Source of the DNA: Acetobacterium paludosum
GTDB lineage: Bacteria > Bacillota > Clostridia > Eubacteriales > Eubacteriaceae
Direction: 5' to 3'
Assembly (NCBI RefSeq): GCF_008086595.1
Contig: NZ_RXYA01000011.1
Coordinates: 62,001 to 126,000 of the forward strand
Length of the DNA stretch: 64,000 bases
Made by a program: the position numbers and the translations under genes. Below the pieces are notes generated by a model. The model was not told the origin of the DNA. It worked only from the letters and a program-made list of their open reading frames with translations, and did no database searches. Below, in pieces: positions 18,653 to 26,358 of the stretch (positions within the stretch are counted from its first letter, which is position 1; each line of letters opens with the position of its first letter).

Positions 18653-20005
18653 ATGATACATAAATACAAACTTAACGGACTGAATATTGTTTTGGATGTG
18701 GATACCAGCGGCGTGCTGACGGTTGATGACTTAACCTATGAATTATTGGATGGTTATGGAGAAAAGAGCGATGATGAATTAATCAAAGCATTCGGTGAAC
18801 GATACCCAGCTGCAGAAATAGGCGAATGTCTGGCAGAAATAAAGACATTGAAAGAAGAAGGCATTTTATTTAAAGAAGTAAAATATAAAAAAAACAACTA
18901 TGCCAATGGCGATCTGATTAAGGCTTTGTGTCTTCATATTGCCCATGACTGCAACCTTAAATGCACGTATTGTTTTGCGGCGCAGGGCGATTTTGACGGC
19001 GAAAAAATGCTGATGTCGTTGGAAGTTGGCAAGAAAGCTATCGATTTTATCGTTGCCCAATCAAAAAACAGAGAAAACCTGGAGATCGACTTTTTTGGCG
19101 GAGAGCCGCTGATGAATTTAGATGTGGTTAAGGAATTAGTTGTTTATGGTAATGAAATGGCTGAAAAAAATCATAAGAAATTCAAATACACGATGACCAC
19201 CAATGGGGTATTGCTTAATGAAGAAACCCGGGAATACCTGAATGAAACCATGGACAATATTGTACTGAGTCTTGACGGTCGTAAGGAAGTCAATGACCAC
19301 ATGCGTCAAACCGTTAACGATAAAGGTTCGTATGACATCATCATCAATAACATCAAGGCCATGGCCGAGATGCGCGGCGACAAAGATCATTATGTTCGGG
19401 GAACCTATACTCATCACAACCTGGATTTTTCCAGAGATGTGCAATTTTTGGCAGAAGAAGGTTTTAAAAGCATTTCAGTAGAGCCGGTGGTTTCAGAAGC
19501 TTCAAAAGACTATGCCATAACTGAAGAAGATCTGCCGGAAATATTTGCGGAATATGATAAGCTGGCATTATCCTATTTAAAACGTCATCAAGACGGACTT
19601 CACTATAATTTCTTCCATTTCAATGTAGATTTGGATCATGGCCCGTGTGTCTATAAACGTCTTTCCGGCTGCGGGGCCGGAAGAGACTATGTGGCAGTAA
19701 CGCCGGAAGGGGACGTCTACCCATGTCATCAATTTGTCGGAAATGAAGCGTTTAAAATGGGCGATGTATTTCAGGGCATAACCAACAATGAAATTAGAAA
19801 CGAGTTTGAGGCCGGAAATCTGCTGGAAAAGGAAGCCTGTACCCAGTGCTGGTGCAAATATTTCTGCGGCGGTGGATGTCATGCCAATGCCTATAATTTC
19901 AACGGTACCATTATGAAACCGCATCATGTCAGTTGTGAAATTGAACGGCGACGCGTTGAAAATGCCATCATGATTTCAATTATTGAAAGTGGCGAACCGG
20001 CATAA
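18653..20005 (+). CDS. scfB: Radical SAM/SPASM SCIFF peptide maturase
   Basis: This 450-residue protein has an N-terminal peptide-recognition region (residues about 1-80) and the radical SAM motif CNLKCTYC near residue 100. The SPASM region binds extra Fe-S clusters (CGAGRDYVAVTPEGDVYPC near 340, then CTQCWCKYFCGGGCHANAY near 400). It installs thioether crosslinks in the SCIFF peptide. I start it at ATG 18653, preceded by TAAGGAGAAAA. An upstream in-frame TTG/ATG reading would run through the scfA gene and the hairpin and is not credible. Pairing with scfA is conserved across Clostridia. Confidence 0.94.
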   Translation: MIHKYKLNGLNIVLDVDTSGVLTVDDLTYELLDGYGEKSDDELIKAFGERYPAAEIGECLAEIKTLKEEGILFKEVKYKKNNYANGDLIKALCLHIAHDCNLKCTYCFAAQGDFDGEKMLMSLEVGKKAIDFIVAQSKNRENLEIDFFGGEPLMNLDVVKELVVYGNEMAEKNHKKFKYTMTTNGVLLNEETREYLNETMDNIVLSLDGRKEVNDHMRQTVNDKGSYDIIINNIKAMAEMRGDKDHYVRGTYTHHNLDFSRDVQFLAEEGFKSISVEPVVSEASKDYAITEEDLPEIFAEYDKLALSYLKRHQDGLHYNFFHFNVDLDHGPCVYKRLSGCGAGRDYVAVTPEGDVYPCHQFVGNEAFKMGDVFQGITNNEIRNEFEAGNLLEKEACTQCWCKYFCGGGCHANAYNFNGTIMKPHHVSCEIERRRVENAIMISIIESGEPA

Positions 20006-20117
20006 ACCGGTTAGTTTAAACCCTCGGAGGGTTGACTGATTTGAAATAAAAACTACCAAAAAAAGGCGGAAGTAAATACTGGGGGACAATCGTAACAGCA
20101 GCTGTCCTCCGAACGAT
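19995..20117 (+). other. Hairpins and possible pseudoknot after scfB
   Basis: Three elements follow one another: AACCGG/CCGGTT (19995-20000/20007-20012, spanning the scfB stop), AACCCT/AGGGTT (20019-20024/20028-20033), and GGGGGACA/TGTCCTCC (20081-20088/20103-20110). In the loop of the last one ATCGT (20089-20093) can pair with ACGAT (20113-20117), making an H-type pseudoknot. There is no strong T-run. Confidence 0.45.
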
Positions 20118-20142
20118 TTTAGAACCCTTAGCTTGAACATTT

Positions 20143-20171
20143 TTGACAAGTCGTATTATTTATGATAAATT
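20143..20171 (+). promoter_or_regulatory. Promoter of rho
   Basis: TTGACA (20143-20148), a 17-base spacer and TAAATT (20166-20171) give a good sigma-A promoter. It predicts a leader of about 110 nt before rho. Confidence 0.6.
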
Positions 20172-20288
20172 ATACCTATCTACAAAAACAATAAAACTTC
20201 AAAATCAATCTACAGCAAATGAACTGATTTTAAATTCTCATCATCCAAAACTCAAATTCATTTATTATTATCCACGGAGGCAACTAAT

Positions 20289-22016
20289 TTGGAAAAGAAA
20301 TCTTTAGAGGATTCAACCGTTGTTGAATTACGCAAACAGGCAGAGCATCTGGGTATCGAAAAAACCAGCCGATTAAAAAAAATTGAGCTGATTGAGGCAA
20401 TAGAAGAGAAACTGAACCCGGAGTCGGATTTAGAGATAGCTTCTGATACCAATCTGGAATTAAAGGAAGACGAGCCATCACCAGAAGTGAAAAACATAAA
20501 CAAAAAACAACCCCAGCCGATTCGTCGCAATACCAATGATTCCGCCAATAATGGCAATGGGGGACGTTCACCTTATTATAAAATAAAAGACTCCATGGAT
20601 AATGTGGTGGTTGAGGAAGGAATCTTAGAAATCGTTCCTGAGGGTTTTGGTTTTGTGAAAAATGCCGAAATGTCGACAAATGAAGAATTTGTGTATATTT
20701 CCGCTTCGCAAATACAGAAATTCAAATTAAAAAATGGCGACCTGCTCAGCGGCAAGGTCCGCCCCCCTAAGCCGGGCGAAAAGTATTCGGCGATGCTCTT
20801 TTTGGAAAAGGTCAACGGGACAAAAACAGCGGATATTATCCAAAAAATCAACAGCATGTTGTACGTGGATGATAAAAAGGATTTGGACCGATTCAAGAGT
20901 TCCCAGGAAGGTATTTTGGATGTAAACCCGGATGGATTTGGGTTTTTGCGAACCAATCATTATTTATCCGGCGATCATGATATTTATGTTGCGGCAAACC
21001 AGATCAGGCGCTTTAACCTGCGTACCGGGGATAAAATTGTCGGAAAAATAAAAATGACCGGGGAAAATGAAAAATTCGATGCCTTGCTTTACGTTGAAAA
21101 GGTAAATGGCGATATCCCGGAAAAAATTGCGAACCGGCCCAAGTTTGAACGGCTCACCCCGATTTTTCCAGAAGAACGGATCACGTTGGAAACGAATCAG
21201 GATGTGATATCAACCCGCATGATTGATCTTTTTTCACCGATGGGAAAGGGCCAGCGGGGATTGATTGTGGCACCTCCTAAAGCCGGTAAAACCATTCTGC
21301 TGAAAGAAATCGCCACGGGGATTACGACGAATCATCCCGATATTGAACTGATTATATTGCTGGTGGATGAGCGACCGGAAGAAGTCACGGATATGAAACG
21401 CTCCATTGATGCGGATATCGTTTATTCGACGTTTGACCAGCCCCCTGAAAATCATATCAAAGCGGCTGAAATTGTTTTGGAGCGTGGCAAGCGTTTGGTT
21501 GAACAGGGAAAAGATGTGGTCATTCTTGTCGACAGCCTGACCCGCCTGACCCGGGGAAACAACCTGGTGGTATCACCTTCAGGAAGAACGCTGTCGGGTG
21601 GGCTTGATCCGGAAGCACTATTTTTCCCGAAAAAGTTTTTTGGCTCGGCCAGAAATATTGAAGAGGGTGGGAGTTTGACTATTCTCGCGACGGCGCTTGT
21701 TGATACGGGAAGTCGAATGGATGATATTATTTTTGAAGAATTCAAAGGGACTGGCAATATGGAACTTCATCTGGAACGGGATTTGGCTGAACGACGGATT
21801 TTCCCGGCGATTAACTTAAATCGGTCAGGGACCCGTCGCGAGGAAAAACTGCTTTCCGATGAAGAACTAAAGGTAAGTTTCCATATCCGAAAATTGTATA
21901 AGGGCACAACCGTTTATGATCTGACCGACAAGATTATTTCGATTCTGGAAAGAACAAAAGACAATAAAGCGTTTATAAAAAAATATATTGATAAATTTAA
22001 CGCACAAAATATTTGA
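20289..22016 (+). CDS. rho: Transcription termination factor Rho with duplicated RNA-binding domain
   Basis: This 575-residue hexameric RNA helicase terminates transcription. A Rho N-terminal helix domain (residues 1-45) is followed by a charged linker. The Rho-type cold-shock RNA-binding domain is present twice: residues 108-177 and 205-274 (EGILEIVPEGFGFV and EGILDVNPDGFGFL). The ungapped match between the copies is 28 of 70 residues. The motor domain has the P-loop VAPPKAGKT near 328, Walker B and DSLTRLTRGNN. E. coli Rho has one such domain in 419 residues. The TTG at 20289 follows CGGAGG. It has its own promoter at 20143-20171. Confidence 0.95.
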   Translation: MEKKSLEDSTVVELRKQAEHLGIEKTSRLKKIELIEAIEEKLNPESDLEIASDTNLELKEDEPSPEVKNINKKQPQPIRRNTNDSANNGNGGRSPYYKIKDSMDNVVVEEGILEIVPEGFGFVKNAEMSTNEEFVYISASQIQKFKLKNGDLLSGKVRPPKPGEKYSAMLFLEKVNGTKTADIIQKINSMLYVDDKKDLDRFKSSQEGILDVNPDGFGFLRTNHYLSGDHDIYVAANQIRRFNLRTGDKIVGKIKMTGENEKFDALLYVEKVNGDIPEKIANRPKFERLTPIFPEERITLETNQDVISTRMIDLFSPMGKGQRGLIVAPPKAGKTILLKEIATGITTNHPDIELIILLVDERPEEVTDMKRSIDADIVYSTFDQPPENHIKAAEIVLERGKRLVEQGKDVVILVDSLTRLTRGNNLVVSPSGRTLSGGLDPEALFFPKKFFGSARNIEEGGSLTILATALVDTGSRMDDIIFEEFKGTGNMELHLERDLAERRIFPAINLNRSGTRREEKLLSDEELKVSFHIRKLYKGTTVYDLTDKIISILERTKDNKAFIKKYIDKFNAQNI

Positions 22017-22041
22017 TCTTTTAAGAATTGTCTGATATAAT
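22013..22041 (+). promoter_or_regulatory. Promoter of rpmE
   Basis: TTGATC (22013-22018) overlaps the rho stop, and TATAAT (22036-22041) lies 17 bases further on. Spacing is ideal for sigma-A. Confidence 0.65.
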
Positions 22042-22099
22042 GGCTCGGTTGATATAATAACGACGGACAATTAAATAAATAAGAAACGAGGTGGATTCG

Positions 22100-22315
22100 A
22101 TGAAAGAAGGCATTCATCCAAATTACAACAAAGCGATAGTTAAGTGTGCATGTGGAAACACATTTGAAACTGGTTCAGTTAAACCGGAATTAAAAGTAGA
22201 GATTTGTTCTGCTTGTCACCCCTTTTTCACTGGGAAACAAAAGCTTATTGATACTGGTGGACGTGTTGATCGATTCAATAAAAGATTTGGTTTAAAAGAC
22301 GAGTCAGCAGAGTAA
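22100..22315 (+). CDS. rpmE: Ribosomal protein bL31, zinc-binding type
   Basis: This 71-residue ribosomal protein starts MKEGIHPNY and keeps all four zinc cysteines (CACG near residue 16 and [12 protein letters not shown] near 37), so it is the C+ form. The ATG at 22100 follows GAGGTG. An in-frame GTG at 22091 lies inside that site and is rejected. It has its own promoter and a terminator immediately after. Confidence 0.97.
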   Translation: MKEGIHPNYNKAIVKCACGNTFETGSVKPELKVEICSACHPFFTGKQKLIDTGGRVDRFNKRFGLKDESAE

Positions 22316-22330
22316 ATAGAAAGTCGGTAA

Positions 22331-22358
22331 AAGTCGGTTCTTGTAACCGGCTTTTTTC
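22331..22358 (+). terminator. Terminator of rpmE
   Basis: AAGTCGGTT (22331-22339) pairs with AACCGGCTT (22345-22353) with one G-U pair, followed by a T-run. Confidence 0.85.
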
Positions 22359-22428
22359 TTGTGTGAAAGCAATACCGGGTATTCGCTTAAGACAAAATTT
22401 AAAGAACGATTAGAGTTGAGGTAAGCCA

Positions 22429-23286
22429 ATGGAGATAAGAGAGATGTTGGATAGCGGTCGGCAGGCTCTTAATCAGGCCGAAATTGCAAATCCTGGTTTG
22501 GAAGCAGAAATAATTTTAAGCGGTGTTTTAAACTGCGACCGCGTATATTTTTATGCACACCCTTATGAAACGGTAGACTCAATTAAAGAAGAAGCTTATT
22601 TTAAAGCCATAAAAAGACGGTGTCAAGATGAGCCGGTTGCCTATATATTAGGGAAAAAAGAATTTATGGGAATGGATTTTTTAGTCAATCAGGATGTTTT
22701 AATTCCCCGACCAGATACCGAACCGATGGTGGAATATCTCATCAAACGTTTGAATTCTGACTATCCGAATGGCGCAAAAATTCTGGATTTATGTACCGGC
22801 AGCGGAGCCATTGGCATTTCGCTTAAAAAAAATGTCTCTCAGGGAATGGTCGCCCTCAGTGATTTTTCAAAGAAAGCACTTTCGGTCGCAAAGGCCAATG
22901 CGGACCACCTGGTGGAAGGCAACCTTGTTTTATATGAAGGAGACCTGTTTAAGGCGATTCCTGAAGGGGAAAAATTTGATCTGATTGTATCGAATCCACC
23001 GTACATAAAAAGGACCGATATGGACGGTCTGGCGCCGGATATTTTGCAATATGAGCCTCATATGGCTTTGGACGGCGGCGTCTCAGGTTTAGATTTTTAC
23101 GAGCGTATTATCGAAGCGGCCGGTCAGTATTTGAGACGGCCGGGATTACTGGCACTGGAAATTGGGGATGAACAAATGGAACCAGTTTTTAATTTATTAA
23201 CCCGGCATGGTTATGTTCAAATAGAGAAAATCTTTGATCTTGCCGGCCATGTGCGAAGCTTAATCGGAAAAACGACCGAAAAATAA
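22429..23286 (+). CDS. prmC: Release factor glutamine methyltransferase PrmC
   Basis: This 285-residue SAM enzyme methylates the GGQ glutamine of release factors. It has the N-terminal helical RF-binding domain, the stretch IPRPDTEPMVE near residue 90, the SAM loop LDLCTGSGAIGISL near 118 and the catalytic NPPYIKRTDM near 190. The length is typical. prfA, a frequent neighbour, is not present here. rpmE directly upstream is a common clostridial arrangement. Confidence 0.95.
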   Translation: MEIREMLDSGRQALNQAEIANPGLEAEIILSGVLNCDRVYFYAHPYETVDSIKEEAYFKAIKRRCQDEPVAYILGKKEFMGMDFLVNQDVLIPRPDTEPMVEYLIKRLNSDYPNGAKILDLCTGSGAIGISLKKNVSQGMVALSDFSKKALSVAKANADHLVEGNLVLYEGDLFKAIPEGEKFDLIVSNPPYIKRTDMDGLAPDILQYEPHMALDGGVSGLDFYERIIEAAGQYLRRPGLLALEIGDEQMEPVFNLLTRHGYVQIEKIFDLAGHVRSLIGKTTEK

Positions 23287-23410
23287 TGATAAAAGACAAT
23301 AATAACAGGGCAATATTCATAAATAGAGATGACGTCTTTAGAAAATTGTGATAAAATAAAAGAGCATAATATGAAAAAAATAATTAACAGACGCATAGCG
23401 GAGGTAAGAT

Positions 23411-23968
23411 ATGGTATCGGCAGGTGATTTTAAAAAAGGTGTTACGTTTGAAATGGATGGAAACACTTTTACGATTATTGAGTTCCAACACGTAAAACCC
23501 GGAAAAGGCGCAGCTTTTGTTCGAACAAAGATTCGAAATGTTATTTCTGGAGCAGTGGTTGAAAAAACATTTAACCCAACAGAAAAATATCCTAAAGCTC
23601 AGGTTGAAACAAGAGAAATGCAGTATCTATATGAAGACGGCGGCTTGTATTATTTCATGGATGGCGAAACTTATGAACAGATTCCATTGAATTTTGCCCA
23701 GGTTGAAGACGCCTTGAAGTATTTAAAAGAAAATGATAATGCCACCGTTCGTTCGCTTAAAGGCATTGCTTTTTCGGTTGAACCACCAAACTTTGTAGAA
23801 TTAAAAATTGAAAAAACAGATCCCGGCTTCAAAGGTGATACAGCAACCGGTGGAAATAAGCCGGCAACTGTTGAAACAGGAGCAGTTATTATGGTTCCCC
23901 TTTTCGTAGAACAGGGTGATGTTATTCGAATCGATACCCGAACGGGTGATTATATGGAAAGGGTATAA
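23411..23968 (+). CDS. efp: Elongation factor P
   Basis: This 185-residue three-domain factor relieves ribosome stalling at polyproline. The loop [14 protein letters not shown] near residue 30 holds the lysine that contacts the P-site tRNA. The family C-terminal signature [17 protein letters not shown] appears near residue 145. No modification enzymes are encoded nearby. The ATG follows GCGGAGGTAAG. The next gene starts 2 bases after the stop. Confidence 0.97.
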   Translation: MVSAGDFKKGVTFEMDGNTFTIIEFQHVKPGKGAAFVRTKIRNVISGAVVEKTFNPTEKYPKAQVETREMQYLYEDGGLYYFMDGETYEQIPLNFAQVEDALKYLKENDNATVRSLKGIAFSVEPPNFVELKIEKTDPGFKGDTATGGNKPATVETGAVIMVPLFVEQGDVIRIDTRTGDYMERV

Positions 23969-23970
23969 AA

Positions 23971-24411
23971 ATGAAATATATTAATGAAAAAGTCGCTTAC
24001 ACCAAAGGCTTGGTGGATGGTTTAGAATTGGATCAAACCTCAAATGAGGGAAAAGTTCTGGTCCAGGTCCTGGATATTCTTGAAGACATCGTCGATGCTT
24101 TAGACGGTATCACCGAAGCTCAGGAAGAACTGGAAGAATATGTTGAAATGGTTGATGATGATCTGTCAGATTTAGAAGATTTCGTTCTTGATGAAGACGG
24201 CATTTTTGATGATGACGATGAGGACTATGAGTTTGATGATGAGGATTACTACGAAGTGATTTGTCCAGAATGCGGGAATGTTTATATCACGGAGTTTGAA
24301 GCGTTTGAAAGCAATTCAGTTGTCTGTCCGGATTGCGGAGCTCCATTTGTACTTGATGAAGAAGTCAACTGCTGTGGTGAAGATGGTTGTGATTGTCACC
24401 AGGAAGTTTAA
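23971..24411 (+). CDS. Acidic zinc-ribbon protein resembling the CD1247 N-terminal domain family
   Basis: This 146-residue protein has a predicted helical N-terminus (YINEKVAYTKGLVDGLEL), a coiled-coil stretch to about residue 70, an extremely acidic segment rich in Asp/Glu/Tyr (residues 65-95) and a C-terminal zinc ribbon (CPECGN near 98 and CPDCGAPF near 118). A final cysteine cluster (CCGEDGCDCHQ) follows. Family recognition is from memory of clostridial annotations; function is unknown. It begins 2 bases after efp and precedes an Asp23 gene, so it is part of a conserved small operon. Confidence 0.7.
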   Translation: MKYINEKVAYTKGLVDGLELDQTSNEGKVLVQVLDILEDIVDALDGITEAQEELEEYVEMVDDDLSDLEDFVLDEDGIFDDDDEDYEFDDEDYYEVICPECGNVYITEFEAFESNSVVCPDCGAPFVLDEEVNCCGEDGCDCHQEV

Positions 24412-24429
24412 TGAGTTTAGGTAGAGAAG

Positions 24430-24774
24430 ATGAAAAAGGAAATGATAAATATGCAGTCCCCCGATATTAACGACGAAATGATTTGTTCGATTGTCAGCCT
24501 TGCAGCTACCGGCGTTAATGGTGTGGAACGTATTTCATTAAAAATTACTGATGAAATCATGGATAAATTATCTCTAACTACCACCATTAAAGGAGTCAAA
24601 ATTGGCCGTGAACCTGAAGGGTTGACGATTTGGGTTTATTTGATTACCGAACCGGGCGTTGACATTGTAAAAGTTTCAAACGAGGTTCAGAATAAAATCA
24701 AAGGTGCGGTTGAATCAATGGCAGATTTACAGGTAGTTGCGGTTAATGTAAGAATTGAAGGTTCTGGTATTTAG
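24430..24774 (+). CDS. Asp23/Gls24 family envelope stress protein
   Basis: This 114-residue protein has the DUF322/Asp23 fold. NDEMICSIVSLAATGVNGV near residue 15 and the C-terminal VVAVNVRIEGSGI are typical. Family members sit at the cytoplasmic face of the membrane and respond to envelope stress, but no reaction is known. Location just upstream of nusB is widely conserved in Firmicutes (yqhY position). The start is uncertain: ATG 24430, 24442 and 24451 are all in frame, and none has an ideal RBS. Confidence 0.88.
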   Translation: MKKEMINMQSPDINDEMICSIVSLAATGVNGVERISLKITDEIMDKLSLTTTIKGVKIGREPEGLTIWVYLITEPGVDIVKVSNEVQNKIKGAVESMADLQVVAVNVRIEGSGI

Positions 24775-24793
24775 GAGTTGTTTCAAGACTCAA

Positions 24794-24901
24794 GATTGTC
24801 CGTCCTTGTGATTATCCTTGATATGAATGAGCTGAGAGTGGACACTGCTTAGGTGTCCGCTTCAAGGCGTCTCAACGGATATTCAGCAATGCCGGACAAT
24901 C
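24794..24901 (+). ncRNA. Candidate structured RNA upstream of nusB
   Basis: The 197-base gap holds nested helices. The outer stem is GATTGTCCG (24794-24802) with CGGACAATC (24893-24901). Inside is CCTTGA (24816-24821) with TCAAGG (24862-24867). The innermost hairpin is GTGGACAC (24838-24845) with GTGTCCGC (24853-24860), which includes one G-T pair. TGAAT (24825-24829) could alternatively pair with ATTCA (24880-24884), crossing the middle helix. There is no clear terminator and I found no match to a riboswitch I know. It may be a cis-acting leader of nusB or an independent RNA. Confidence 0.5.
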
Positions 24902-24971
24902 GATCAGAGTTTTGCAATGGCTCCTTTATTAAGTTGTCAGACATTCAAATTAACCCCAAGAAGGAGAACAC

Positions 24972-25388
24972 ATGAGTCGAAAAAAAGAAAGGGAATATGC
25001 TTTAAAAGGTATATTTCAACTAGACTTTCACACAGAACCAGGAGATTTTTCTGATAGTATTGCCTATTTTATAGAAGATAATGCCCTGGATCTTGATTAT
25101 GGAAAAACTTTAATCGATGCAACTGAATCTCATCTTGCTGAGATTGATGAGATTTTAGATGAATATTTAAAAAGCACATGGAAAATTGACAGAATTCCGA
25201 AGGTCGAAAAATCAATCTTACGGATGGCGATTTGCGAATTGCTCTTTATGGAAGAAAAAGTTCCCTTTGAAGTAGTCATTAACGAGGCGATTGAACTTAC
25301 TAAAAAATTTGGGGATGAGGACGGAAAAAACTACGTCAATGGTATTTTGAATAAAATTGTTAAGGATAGACAACATGTGTGCCCTTAG
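24972..25388 (+). CDS. nusB: Transcription antitermination factor NusB
   Basis: This 138-residue all-helical protein starts SRKKEREYALKG and contains DRIPKVEKSILRMAICEL near residue 75 and PFEVVINEAIELTKKFG near 96, the conserved NusB core. It binds boxA RNA with NusE during rRNA transcription. The ATG follows AAGAAGGAGAAC. It is the first gene of the conserved nusB-xse-ispA locus. The 3' end overlaps the next gene by 14 bases. Confidence 0.96.
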   Translation: MSRKKEREYALKGIFQLDFHTEPGDFSDSIAYFIEDNALDLDYGKTLIDATESHLAEIDEILDEYLKSTWKIDRIPKVEKSILRMAICELLFMEEKVPFEVVINEAIELTKKFGDEDGKNYVNGILNKIVKDRQHVCP

Positions 25389-26358
25389 TCTTGGAATTGA
25401 TACCAGTAACTATACTACTTCGGTTGCCTTAGTTGACGAAAAAGAAAACATTATTTATAAAAAGGGCATCCTATTGGAAGTGAAGTCAGGAGAAAGAGGA
25501 CTTCGTCAATCGGATGCTCTTTTTCAGCACGTAAATAATTTGCCGCTTTTACTAAAAGAACTGGCAAGGGGAAGAGAAATAGCAGTCATCTGTTACTCAC
25601 AACGGCCCCGACCTTTGCCTGATTCTTATATGCCTGTTTTCAGAGCCGGCGAATCCCTGGCAAAATCGTTAGCCGCGGTTTTAAACGTGAAGCTGTTAGG
25701 CGTCAGTCATCAAGAAGACCATATCCGTGCGGCGATCTATGGAAGCGGGTCACCGATATTGGAAGATTCGTTTTGTGCGGTTCATTTTTCCGGCGGGACA
25801 TCGGAGCTTCTTTTGGTGAACAAAGAAAAAATTGGTTATCGTTGCGAGATTATCGCTAAAACACTGGACTTAAATGCCGGGCAATTAGTCGATCGTATTG
25901 GCGTGCTCATGGGGTGTGATTTTCCCGCCGGCAGGGCGGTTGAAAAACTTGCAGAAAAGGCGATGCTTCAAAAGCAGGAAAATAATTGCATCATTTCAAC
26001 TTCAATGGCAGGTTCGGATTTTCATTTTTCAGGACAGGAAAACCAGGTGGCAAATTATTTAAAAAGCGGTGTTGACAAAAGTGTCGTTGCCTACCATTTG
26101 CTGAAAGCCATTGCTAAAACCCTATCAAAATCGATTGTGCAGCTGCAAAAAAAACATGCCTTTCATTCGGTTTTGTTTTCCGGCGGAGTGATGTCCAACC
26201 AGATTATAAAAGCATGCATCATCAAAGAATTGGCGCAATCCGGAATTCGGCTGTGTTTTTCACCCGGGGAGTACGCAAGAGACAATGCGATCGGAAATGC
26301 CTTAATGGGCATGGATTATTTTAAAACACTAGGGGGTGAAATCCGTGACAAGTGCTAG
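25375..26358 (+). CDS. TsaD paralogue (Kae1/O-sialoglycoprotein endopeptidase family)
   Basis: This 327-residue ASKHA-fold protein is related to TsaD, which makes threonylcarbamoyladenosine-37 in tRNA. It has LGIDTSNYTTS at the N-terminus, the metal-binding HxxxH (SHQEDH near residue 117), HFSGGTSELL, and a C-terminal SPGEYARDNAIGNALMG holding the aspartate ligand. The sequence departs from standard TsaD elsewhere, and clostridial genomes normally encode a canonical TsaD apart from this locus. The function of this paralogue is unknown to me. The ATG at 25375 follows AAGGA and overlaps nusB; xseA in turn overlaps its 3' end. Confidence 0.82.
   Translation: MCALSLGIDTSNYTTSVALVDEKENIIYKKGILLEVKSGERGLRQSDALFQHVNNLPLLLKELARGREIAVICYSQRPRPLPDSYMPVFRAGESLAKSLAAVLNVKLLGVSHQEDHIRAAIYGSGSPILEDSFCAVHFSGGTSELLLVNKEKIGYRCEIIAKTLDLNAGQLVDRIGVLMGCDFPAGRAVEKLAEKAMLQKQENNCIISTSMAGSDFHFSGQENQVANYLKSGVDKSVVAYHLLKAIAKTLSKSIVQLQKKHAFHSVLFSGGVMSNQIIKACIIKELAQSGIRLCFSPGEYARDNAIGNALMGMDYFKTLGGEIRDKC

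Noticed and set aside
24830-24840. CTGAGAG in the nusB leader as a TPP riboswitch (thi box)
   Set aside because: Only this short piece matches; the second conserved half (ACCTGA...GGATAATGCCAGCG-like) is absent and the neighbour is not a thiamine gene.
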